Positions 1 through 6,019 of a stretch of 6,348 nucleotides of DNA are shown in pieces. The notes beneath the pieces are model-generated. The model ran no database searches and had not been told where the DNA came from. It was given only the letters and a program-made list of their open reading frames with translations. The number at the start of each line of letters is the position of its first letter. Position 1 is the stretch's first letter. Source of the stretch: Bacteroidales bacterium UBA1217 (GTDB lineage Bacteria; Bacteroidota; Bacteroidia; Bacteroidales; P3); assembly GCA_002309335.1 (NCBI GenBank), contig DBXH01000037.1:8850-15197 (forward strand), given 5' to 3'. Made by a program: the position numbers and the translations under genes.

Positions 1-1920
1 CTCGGCGATGAAGTCGGCCGGGAACTGGTCCTTGCGTAACTCCTCACCCATATAGTGAATCTGGGCGTAAGGCATAGCTCCGCTGTCAAACCAGACGTCA
101 ATCAGGTCTGGTTCGCGATGCATCGGCTTGCCGCTTGACGAAACCAGTATTACATTGTCGATATAAGGACGATGAAGGTCGAAAACCTTAGTATCGTCGC
201 TTGCATAGGGATTATCTTTCATCAGGCCTGCAGCAACGGATTTCTCAATCTCCTCGCGCAACTGTTTGATACTGCCAATGCATATCTCCTCTTTGCCATC
301 CTCAGTGCGCCATATTGGGAGCGGCGTACCCCAATAGCGGCTGCGACTCAGATTCCAGTCGACGATGTTCTCAAGCCAGTTGCCGAAACGACCCGTACCT
401 GTTGCCTCCGGTTTCCAGTTGATGGTCTTGTTGAGTTCAATCATACGATCCTTAAGGGCTGTGGTGCGAATGAACCAACTGTCGAGGGGATAGTATAACA
501 CAGGTTTGTCGGTACGCCAGCAATGGGGGTAGCTGTGAGTGTGTTTCTCACTCTTGAAGAGTTTGCCCTCGCCTTTAAGCATAATGACAATCTCCACATC
601 AAGGCTCATATCCTTCTCCGTCTTTGTCGGATCGAAGGCGTTCTTGACAAACTTGCCGGCATACTGACCGTAAAGTTCAACATTTACGTTATCCTTAACC
701 CATTCGGGATCAAGATCCTCGATAGGGGCGAAACGGCCCTGACGGTCAACCATAGGCATCTGCTTGCCGTCGCGGTCGTATAGCAACAGGTCAGCGATGC
801 CTGCTTTCTTTGCAACACGGGCGTCGTCGGCACCGAAAGTAGGTGCGATATGGACAATACCCGTACCATCCTCTGTGGTGACATAGTCGCCCAGAATGAT
901 ACGGAATGCCTCGGTGTCGTTGGCTGTACGGTGAGTTTGAGCGGCACTGTCTACAACAGTCGGCTTAACCCAAGGAATCAGCTGCTCGTAGTACAGTCCT
1001 TCAAGAGCCGTACCCTTGCACTCGCCGACAATCTTATATTTGGGTTCTTCGTCCTTCTTGGTTGGAAACATACTATCCACCAATGGCTTAGCCATAATTA
1101 TGCGGACGGGGACGTCCGCGTTCCCAGGATGCATCGTTTCCAAAAGCACATAGTCGATATTCGGGCCCACACAGAGAGCCGTGTTGCTCGGCAGTGTCCA
1201 AGGCGTTGTCGTCCAAGCAATAGCGTAGGTTGGCATATCGCTAAGGTCCTTAAAGTCCTTAAGGTCTTTGATGTCCTTAATCTTAAACATCGCCACACAA
1301 GTAGTGTCCTTCACATCGCGGTAGCAGCCGGGCAGGTTAAGCTCGTGGCTCGACAAACCCGTACCTGCGGCAGGGCTGAAGGGCTGTATGGTGTAGCCTT
1401 TATAAAGCAGGCCCTTGTCATAGAGCTTCTTAAGCAGAAACCAAAGAGTCTCGATATACTCGTTCTCGAAGGTGATATATGGGTTCTTAAGGTCGACCCA
1501 GTAGCCCATCTGCTTGGTCAGTTCATCCCACAAATCCTTGTACTTCAACACCTCCGTACGGCAGGCGTGGTTATAATCATCCACACTTATTTTCTTTCCG
1601 ATATCCTCTTTGGTGATACCCAGATTCTTCTCCACTCCGAGCTCGACGGGCAAACCGTGAGTGTCCCATCCTGCCTTGCGGTCAACGTGATAGCCCTTCT
1701 GAGCTTTGTAGCGGCAGAAGACGTCCTTGATGGTACGAGCCATAACGTGGTGAATGCCAGGCTTGCCGTTGGCCGACGGAGGACCGTCGTAGAATACAAA
1801 TGCGGGATGTCCTTCGGACAACTGCTGTCCTTTCTCAAAAGTCTCGTTTTCCTCCCACCAGCGGCGGATTTCTTCGCCAATCTGGGTCAAATTAAGCTGC
1901 TTATACTCGTTATATTTCAT
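1..1920 (-). CDS. ileS: Isoleucyl-tRNA synthetase, N-terminal 640 residues (partial, runs off the left edge)
   Basis: Cytoplasmic class I synthetase that charges tRNA-Ile with isoleucine and edits misactivated valine. The minus-strand frame is open from ATG at 1918-1920 to the window edge and starts MKYNEYKQLNL. Recognisable parts are WWEE (21-24), FYDGPPSANGKPGIHH (43-58), in which GIHH replaces the usual HIGH signature as in Bacteroidota IleS, and AGWDTHGLPVE. The CP1 editing domain contains WTTTPWTLPSNT (236-247) and GTGIVHIAP followed by TFGADD (352-366). The returning catalytic fold has DWNLSRSRYWGTPLP (521-535) and DVWFDSGAMPYA (608-619). Bacteroidota IleS is usually somewhat over 1,100 residues, so the KMSKS loop and anticodon-binding domain lie outside. 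One oddity is a Lys-Asp repeat at 213-226, annotated separately. The gene is divergent from the one at 2166. Identity is firm from the motifs; the start is supported because the conserved N-terminus begins immediately after it. Confidence 0.97.
   Translation of the reverse strand, partial: MKYNEYKQLNLTQIGEEIRRWWEENETFEKGQQLSEGHPAFVFYDGPPSANGKPGIHHVMARTIKDVFCRYKAQKGYHVDRKAGWDTHGLPVELGVEKNLGITKEDIGKKISVDDYNHACRTEVLKYKDLWDELTKQMGYWVDLKNPYITFENEYIETLWFLLKKLYDKGLLYKGYTIQPFSPAAGTGLSSHELNLPGCYRDVKDTTCVAMFKIKDIKDLKDFKDLSDMPTYAIAWTTTPWTLPSNTALCVGPNIDYVLLETMHPGNADVPVRIIMAKPLVDSMFPTKKDEEPKYKIVGECKGTALEGLYYEQLIPWVKPTVVDSAAQTHRTANDTEAFRIILGDYVTTEDGTGIVHIAPTFGADDARVAKKAGIADLLLYDRDGKQMPMVDRQGRFAPIEDLDPEWVKDNVNVELYGQYAGKFVKNAFDPTKTEKDMSLDVEIVIMLKGEGKLFKSEKHTHSYPHCWRTDKPVLYYPLDSWFIRTTALKDRMIELNKTINWKPEATGTGRFGNWLENIVDWNLSRSRYWGTPLPIWRTEDGKEEICIGSIKQLREEIEKSVAAGLMKDNPYASDDTKVFDLHRPYIDNVILVSSSGKPMHREPDLIDVWFDSGAMPYAQIHYMGEELRKDQFPADFIAE
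1243..1284 (-). repeat. Degenerate 9-bp tandem repeat inside ileS, encoding K-D-(L/F/I) units
   Basis: Read on the plus strand, AAGGTCCTT (1243-1251), AAAGTCCTT (1252-1260), AAGGTCTTT (1261-1269) and GATGTCCTT (1270-1278) follow one another without gaps, then a partial AATCTT. The unit is nearly its own reverse complement. It is in frame with ileS and encodes KIKDIKDLKDFKDL at residues 213-226, just before the conserved editing-domain block WTTTPWTLP. From family knowledge, other bacterial IleS proteins have a short variable linker here, so this looks like a tolerated in-frame microsatellite expansion in a loop. The repeat is directly visible; its origin is inference. Confidence 0.8.
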
Positions 1921-2165
1921 ATCTTATTATATATTATTTACATAATCAAGCAGTTGCACACTTTTCCAAGAATGCAACGAAATTACAAAAATAAGAAAAA
2001 AAATTGAAATAGCACTATTACTCACAACAAACGCCACACTTTTTGTAAAACAAAAAAACAAGAAAAGGAGGATTATTTTTTTAACTTAAAAAGAATAAAG
2101 GCGACTTCTTTTCGTTATAAGGATAACTTTTAAAGGGGGTTTCTTAGTATGAATTTTTTTGTTCA
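1921..2165. other. AT-rich divergent intergenic region between ileS and the 2166 gene
   Basis: This stretch separates two divergently transcribed genes and must hold both promoters. It is strongly AT-rich with several A or T runs. No gene, RNA or large inverted repeat was found. On the minus strand TATTTTTG at 1986-1993 matches the Bacteroides -7 element TAnnTTTG and would give a leader of roughly 60 nt for ileS, but no TTTG lies at the expected distance upstream. On the plus strand TAACTTTT at 2124-2131 matches with one mismatch, also without a -33 partner. An AGGAGG at 2066-2071 has no start codon after it. Confidence 0.6.
1986..1993 (-). promoter_or_regulatory. Candidate Bacteroides-type -7 element for ileS
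   Basis: The minus strand reads TATTTTTG, an exact match to TAnnTTTG, 66 bases upstream of the ileS ATG. The upstream TTTG element is not present at 19-21 bp; the nearest TTTG is about 34 bp away. In sequence this rich in T runs, a single match carries little weight. Confidence 0.3.
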
Positions 2166-3131
2166 ATGAGGCATCTGTTTCCGAACCATCGGCATATAAA
2201 AAGGCGACATCTGCGCGATGCGGCATTCGGGTGTCCTACTACCGCAAGCGCCTACATTGTCTGGCTGCTAGCGTTTGCCACCCTTTGGTTAGTGATTCTA
2301 CGCGGAGTCGAAGAGGACGATCCACAACGTTGGGTTAATAACCTTGTGGAGACTGGCAATTACGCCATTGCGCAACTTGAGTCCTACCGCAGCGAGAACG
2401 GCGGCAAAGTGCCGGAAAGCCTGGAATGCTTTGGTTTCAGCAGCGGAGGCTACAACAACACCTACTTCATACAGCTGCCCAGACACGGCTACAGATACAG
2501 CATAGAATACGTCAAGATTGACGACACCTCGTACTATATTGGCTTCAATCTTCCCCACACTGGCAAGGGACAGTATCTTTCCACTACAAAGAGGTGGCGC
2601 ATCGCTGAGTTTGAACAAGAATACTACAAGCGGCCATATCTATATGAAGGAGAGGATATTTCGCCAGTATTCCTCTACGAATACAAGTTAGAAGACTATC
2701 TGGACACCATCAAGCTACAACTGGAGTCGCTTGTTGACAGCAAGGCTGGCAAGCAGCAGTATATGCTGGTATTTTTAGGCAAATACGACACCGTCAGCAC
2801 ACCCTTTACAATGGATTTCAAATACAACGCCGATAGCATATGTACCGTCGCTTACAATCTTGTCCTTCAAACCTATGACCCGATGCTTTACCCCGATGCC
2901 GACCTCTTCACCGAAGCCGAAGGCTACTGCTTCCTGAACGCCCACGTCTGTTATATTGTCGACAAGACTTGGTTCGCCCACCGCTTTATTTTCAAACGCA
3001 CCGACAACGGGCGAATCTTCACGCTGCCCGACAACCGCGGATGCATCGGCGGCGAGCGCTACTGGTACCTCGACCTTGACGGCACCCACGGTGCCAAGAT
3101 GGAGCTGAAAGGCGTTTACGCCGAGGAGTAA
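2166..3131 (+). CDS. Hypothetical single-pass membrane-anchored protein, 321 aa
   Basis: I do not recognise this family. The protein has a basic, His/Arg-rich N-terminus (residues 1-18), one hydrophobic segment at about 28-46 (ending LLAFATLWLVIL), then a long polar region rich in Tyr, Asp and Gly. This suggests a signal anchor with the C-terminal 270 residues in the periplasm. Residues 65-91 (NYAIAQLESYRSENGGKVPE and following) resemble the stretch after the hydrophobic helix in pilin-like proteins, where a helix leads to a 'YrxxNGxyPxSL' turn. However, there is no prepilin peptidase site, so this is only a hint. The start at 2166 is the only in-frame ATG after the TAG at 2145-2147; the next Met is near residue 200. 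No Shine-Dalgarno lies at a normal distance, which is common in Bacteroidota. The residue composition supports real coding. It is convergent with the receptor gene, with one base between the stop codons. Confidence 0.8.
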   Translation: MRHLFPNHRHIKRRHLRDAAFGCPTTASAYIVWLLAFATLWLVILRGVEEDDPQRWVNNLVETGNYAIAQLESYRSENGGKVPESLECFGFSSGGYNNTYFIQLPRHGYRYSIEYVKIDDTSYYIGFNLPHTGKGQYLSTTKRWRIAEFEQEYYKRPYLYEGEDISPVFLYEYKLEDYLDTIKLQLESLVDSKAGKQQYMLVFLGKYDTVSTPFTMDFKYNADSICTVAYNLVLQTYDPMLYPDADLFTEAEGYCFLNAHVCYIVDKTWFAHRFIFKRTDNGRIFTLPDNRGCIGGERYWYLDLDGTHGAKMELKGVYAEE

Positions 3132-3132
3132 G

Positions 3133-5442
3133 TTAGATTATCAGTTTTGCTCCGACAAAGAAGGTGCGGGGACGCACTGGACCATAAATGTAAGAGGCGT
3201 CACGTTCGGGACCGCTGTCGAAGTCGCGCTGGTAGCTGTCAAAGATATTCTGCACGCCTGCATTGATTTCCAACGCCGTGCGTTTACCCAATGGTATGCT
3301 GTAAGAAGCCTTAAATGTAAGGTCGAAGAATGACGGAGTGGTGACTTGCTCAACATCGATTGCTGCCGAGTGCTTGCTTTCGGACGCGATAGAATGATAG
3401 ACAAGCATCGGACCTGTAAAGGTGCCACTTGCCATCAGTTGCAGACGCTCAATCGGCGTATAGGTTGCATTCAGATAGCCATATACATTTGGCACACGCT
3501 CCATACGCTGCTCAAACTTGCCTTCGCTCCACTCCTGCCCTTCTCCTGTATAACAACTACTTTGCCAAGTGCCGCCCAGCTGCAATTGTAGCTTCTCAGC
3601 AGGCGTCAGACGCATCTCAAAGTTGAACCCTTTCACCTCGGCGCCATCCTCGTTGCGACGCTCGTAGATTAGGTAGCCTGCAGTGGTGTCGTCGAACAAA
3701 AGTTCGTTGACAAAGGCATCGTTGATGCGAGTGTAGAAACCTTCGATTAGTATGTCGCCCTCAATCTTGCCGATATGGAAGCAGAAATCACCCGAGGCGT
3801 TGAGCGAATGCGAGCGTTCCTCGCGCAGGTCGTTGGCATTGGTGAGTTTGAACAACTCGCCATTGACGGCACCGACGTGCAAATCCTCGTTGTACACTTG
3901 TGGCGCGCGAAAGCCAGACGAATAGCCGGCACGCAGCACAACGTGATGACTCGGAGCATAACGCAGGTTGACACGGGGGCTAAGAACAGGATTGTCAAGC
4001 ATCGAATGTTGGTCGGCACGTAAACCTAGAAGGATGTTCCAGTTGTCATTCTTCCACTCGTTCTGTAGATATGCACTCACAATGGAGATGCCCTGTTGCA
4101 ACGTGTCTACATCTGCTAGATTTCGGTCGGTAAGGAAGTCAAAAGTATGTTCAACGCCAGCAGTCAACTCAGAAGGCATAAAGAGAAACCTCTGGAAATG
4201 ACGGCTGTACTGCATACCCTCATTCATAGTCAGGTCGGTGGTATAGCCATAAGAGTTACCAAAGGGGTCGCCATCGTCGCGCTCACCATAATAGCTCTGG
4301 CGGTCAACATATTGAGTTGATGCAAATACCGATGCGTGACTCTGTCCATCGGCCGAGAACCAGTCCCATTTGACGTTGCCGCAATGGATGTCGTGCTCAC
4401 CGCCTTCACTTATGTGTGCCTGGTTTGATGGTAGGTCAAAGCGGTCGCCGCCACGACGGAAATCATTGATATTATGATATTCTACATTAAGTTTAGAGTA
4501 ATCGCCCGTGCGCAGATAGCCGCGAAAGCCCACCATTCGAGCCTTGAGAAGACCCAGCTCGGAATAGCCGTCACCGTCGCGGTCGTAAGGGTTACGCTGA
4601 CGGTTGTGACCATAAATGTAAAGACCTGCTTTGCGGTTGTCGCTTACAACAGACGCATTGAACGAGTTGCTCCAATCTACACTATTGCCTCCCACAAGGT
4701 TGGTTACGTTTGACACCGACGCCGTGTTGCGCACCGGTTCCCTGGTGATTACGTTGATAACGCCAGCAATGGCGTTGCTGCCGTAGAGTGCAGAGCCTCC
4801 GCCGCGCATCACCTCTATCTGGTCTATCATAGCCGTTGGCAGCTGCTCGAGCATATAGACACTGGCCAGAGCGTTGTTCACCGGCCTGCTGTCGATAAGC
4901 ACCTGCGAATAGGCACCGCCCAAACCGTTGAGACGCACATCGAAAGCACCGCAGTTCTGGCAGGTGTTCTCTATGCAGACACCCGTCTGTTGCCGCAAGC
5001 CTTCTGCCAGATTTACCGAACCGGTGGCGTCCAAATCACGGCTGCTGACAACGCCCACCACCGAGGGTGACTCCATACGTGATATTGCGTGCTGCGTTGC
5101 GGTGACCACCACCTGCCCAAGAGCGATAACATCGGGTTCTATCTCTATGTTCAGTTCCAGCGTCTTGTTTTTCTCAAGACTTACAGGCAGTTCCTTCATC
5201 TTATATCCAACACCACGCACAAGAAGAACATACTCACCCACAGGGCAGTTGGCGATATGGAAGTGACCCGACTCATCGGTTACAGCACCAATGGTGGTGC
5301 CTTTAAGCGAGACATTGATATACGACACGTGCTCAAGCGTCTTGGCGTTAACCACGTGACCAAGAATGTTGGCATCTGTTTTCTGCTGCGCAAAAAGGGC
5401 AACAGGCAAAAATAACGATATTATCAAAAAGAGTTTTTTCAT
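3133..5442 (-). CDS. TonB-dependent outer-membrane receptor with N-terminal carboxypeptidase-regulatory-like domain, 769 aa
   Basis: Outer-membrane gated channel that imports a scarce ligand using TonB-ExbBD energy. Domains in order: signal peptide about 1-19 (KKLFLIISLFLPVALFAQ); carboxypeptidase-regulatory-like domain about 24-103 (ILGHVVNAKT ... GYKMKELPVSL); TonB-box-like VVVTAT (111-116); plug about 120-235 with VLIDSRPVN (181-189), IDQIEVMRGGGSALYGSNAI (206-225) and GVINVITREP; then a 22-strand-type barrel ending RTFFVGAKLII, a typical C-terminal beta signal. The plug has a Cys cluster GVCIENTCQNCG (C156, C161, C164), and an early barrel loop has DRDGDGYSE (287-295), which resembles an EF-hand calcium loop. 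Length is normal for this CarboxypepD_reg/plug/barrel class and no SusD partner is adjacent, so a SusC glycan porin is unlikely. The receptor class is firm; the ligand (metal ion, heme, siderophore or cobalamin) is not determined. The His/Cys-rich neighbour favours a metal. Confidence 0.93.
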   Translation of the reverse strand: MKKLFLIISLFLPVALFAQQKTDANILGHVVNAKTLEHVSYINVSLKGTTIGAVTDESGHFHIANCPVGEYVLLVRGVGYKMKELPVSLEKNKTLELNIEIEPDVIALGQVVVTATQHAISRMESPSVVGVVSSRDLDATGSVNLAEGLRQQTGVCIENTCQNCGAFDVRLNGLGGAYSQVLIDSRPVNNALASVYMLEQLPTAMIDQIEVMRGGGSALYGSNAIAGVINVITREPVRNTASVSNVTNLVGGNSVDWSNSFNASVVSDNRKAGLYIYGHNRQRNPYDRDGDGYSELGLLKARMVGFRGYLRTGDYSKLNVEYHNINDFRRGGDRFDLPSNQAHISEGGEHDIHCGNVKWDWFSADGQSHASVFASTQYVDRQSYYGERDDGDPFGNSYGYTTDLTMNEGMQYSRHFQRFLFMPSELTAGVEHTFDFLTDRNLADVDTLQQGISIVSAYLQNEWKNDNWNILLGLRADQHSMLDNPVLSPRVNLRYAPSHHVVLRAGYSSGFRAPQVYNEDLHVGAVNGELFKLTNANDLREERSHSLNASGDFCFHIGKIEGDILIEGFYTRINDAFVNELLFDDTTAGYLIYERRNEDGAEVKGFNFEMRLTPAEKLQLQLGGTWQSSCYTGEGQEWSEGKFEQRMERVPNVYGYLNATYTPIERLQLMASGTFTGPMLVYHSIASESKHSAAIDVEQVTTPSFFDLTFKASYSIPLGKRTALEINAGVQNIFDSYQRDFDSGPERDASYIYGPVRPRTFFVGAKLII

Positions 5443-5476
5443 CGATTACAATAACTTTATAATTAACACAATACAC

Positions 5477-5509
5477 CAAATGTCATCGCTATGACATTTA
5501 GCAATTAAA
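5477..5509 (-). promoter_or_regulatory. Candidate promoter of the TonB-dependent receptor gene
   Basis: On the minus strand TTTA (5506-5509) is followed after 21 bp by GACATTTG (5477-5484). Each half differs by one base from the Bacteroides consensus TTTG-N19-21-TAnnTTTG. Transcription would start around 5469, giving a leader of about 27 nt. The perfect palindrome at 5478-5499 covers the -7 element and most of the spacer, as expected for a repressor-controlled promoter. The assignment rests on two imperfect matches. Confidence 0.4.
5478..5499. promoter_or_regulatory. Perfect 9-4-9 inverted repeat, probable operator of the receptor gene
   Basis: AAATGTCAT (5478-5486), spacer CGCT, then ATGACATTT (5491-5499): all nine base pairs match. 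It lies 36-57 bases upstream of the receptor ATG in non-coding DNA and overlaps the promoter-like element. The TGTCAT-N4-ATGACA core has the half-site spacing seen in CRP/FNR-type sites (FNR: TTGAT-N4-ATCAA), but the bases differ and I cannot name the regulator. It is unlikely to be a terminator because neither side has a T run directly after it. Confidence 0.6.
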
Positions 5510-5517
5510 CTTACTTA

Positions 5518-5533
5518 CCGTGCGCCTGCACAG
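5518..5533. repeat. Small hairpin 3' of the His/Cys-rich gene
   Basis: CCGTGC (5518-5523), loop GCCT, GCACAG (5528-5533): a 6-bp stem including one G-T pair. It lies 17 bases past the stop codon of the 5550-5891 gene. The minus-strand sequence after it (TAAGTAAGTTTAATTGC) has no proper T run, so it is a weak candidate terminator or leader structure at best. Confidence 0.3.
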
Positions 5534-5549
5534 TCCAGAGAAATAAAAG

Positions 5550-5891
5550 TTATTGCAAAGGAGGCGCCCTGAAACTGGGCAGCGCAAAAGACACGGCTGC
5601 CACTCTGCTGTTGTAGACATCGGCTACACTTGTCACCGAAGGCTGTCCGACGGGCAACGACAATGAATGTGACGCATAATAGGACGACGATGTCAACTGA
5701 CAGTATACACAGTCGTGAGCCATCACCGCAGTCTCAGCAAGATGCGCCTTGTGGTGGATATGGTGCGCACAGTCGGGGCATTCGGTAGCCTCGCTATGCT
5801 GGTCGGTGTGGGTGTGGAACGACAACGCCACCAGCAACGGCATATATGCCGCCAGCAATACGTATGGTGCTATGTTGCGAATTGTTCTCAT
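5550..5891 (-). CDS. Small His/Cys-rich membrane protein, 113 aa, upstream of the TonB-dependent receptor
   Basis: One N-terminal hydrophobic helix (about 8-25, APYVLLAAYMPLLVALSF) is followed by a polar segment dense in possible metal ligands: HTHTDQH (26-32), CPDC (38-41), HHIHHKAH (43-50) and HDCVYC (59-64). The protein ends SFRAPPLQ. The order (membrane helix, His/Cys cluster, second C-x-x-C, terminal R-A-P-P) recalls small uncharacterised proteins found beside TonB receptors in Bacteroidota and the DUF2946-like group of proteobacteria. This is recall, not a search result. I place the start at ATG 5889-5891; the frame extends to a TTG at 5916-5918 that would add nine residues, but TTG starts are rare in this phylum and the ATG places the helix normally. 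The receptor follows after 107 bp on the same strand. A role in binding or sensing a metal at the cell envelope is inferred, not shown. Confidence 0.8.
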   Translation of the reverse strand: MRTIRNIAPYVLLAAYMPLLVALSFHTHTDQHSEATECPDCAHHIHHKAHLAETAVMAHDCVYCQLTSSSYYASHSLSLPVGQPSVTSVADVYNSRVAAVSFALPSFRAPPLQ

Positions 5892-5959
5892 CGGTCGTAT
5901 AACGCAAACCGACTTCAATTATTATATATCGAACATTCTTTAATCTAAAAACAAGCAGA

Positions 5960-5983
5960 AAGGGTGCCTCATAGGACACCCTT
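5960..5983 (-). terminator. Hairpin with T-rich tail, likely terminator of the 6128 gene
   Basis: AAGGGTG (5960-5966) pairs perfectly with CACCCTT (5977-5983). The inner CC/GG (5967-5968 with 5974-5975) adds two pairs with a one-base bulge and a five-base loop TCATA. On the minus strand the hairpin is followed by TCTGCTTGTTTTTAG, so termination works best in that direction. It would end transcripts from the 6128-6348 gene about 145 nt past its stop and insulate the His/Cys-rich gene, which would then need its own promoter between 5892 and 5959. In that interval TATAAT occurs on the minus strand, but no convincing promoter pair was found. Confidence 0.6.
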
Positions 5984-6019
5984 CCCGAATAATATTGAAG
6001 AAAGTATTTTTTTACACGT

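Larger units (their letters stand above)
5446..5558. repeat. Outer inverted repeat bracketing the receptor leader
   Basis: CAATAACTTT at 5449-5458 is the exact reverse complement of AAAGTTATTG at 5546-5555. The match extends imperfectly on both sides, TTACAATAACTTTAT (5446-5460) against ATAAAAGTTATTGCAA (5543-5558). The arms are about 87 bp apart and enclose the 9-4-9 palindrome and a smaller hairpin. One arm contains the stop codon of the upstream small gene; the other covers about 4-18 bases before the receptor ATG. In a read-through mRNA the stem would cover the receptor's translation start region. AT-rich arms of this length could arise by chance. Confidence 0.4.

Noticed and set aside
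850..2007. Long plus-strand open frame (385 codons) opposite ileS
   Set aside because: It lies antisense to a gene with unmistakable synthetase motifs, and its translation has no recognisable domain and ends in the AT-rich intergenic sequence.
2066..2071. AGGAGG, a perfect Shine-Dalgarno sequence in the ileS/2166 intergenic region
   Set aside because: No ATG, GTG or TTG follows at a usable distance and no open frame starts there, so it is probably chance.
4928..5415. Two overlapping plus-strand open frames opposite the receptor's N-terminal half
   Set aside because: They are antisense shadows of the signal peptide, regulatory domain and plug of a clearly real receptor.
5443..5549. Cobalamin or other riboswitch upstream of the TonB-dependent receptor
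   Set aside because: The 107-bp spacer is too short for a cobalamin riboswitch and has none of its conserved B12-box-like sequence; only simple inverted repeats are seen.
5892..5918. TTG start at 5916-5918 for the His/Cys-rich protein, adding nine residues
   Set aside because: The added segment is not hydrophobic or signal-like, TTG starts are uncommon in Bacteroidota, and the ATG at 5889-5891 gives a normal N-terminus.
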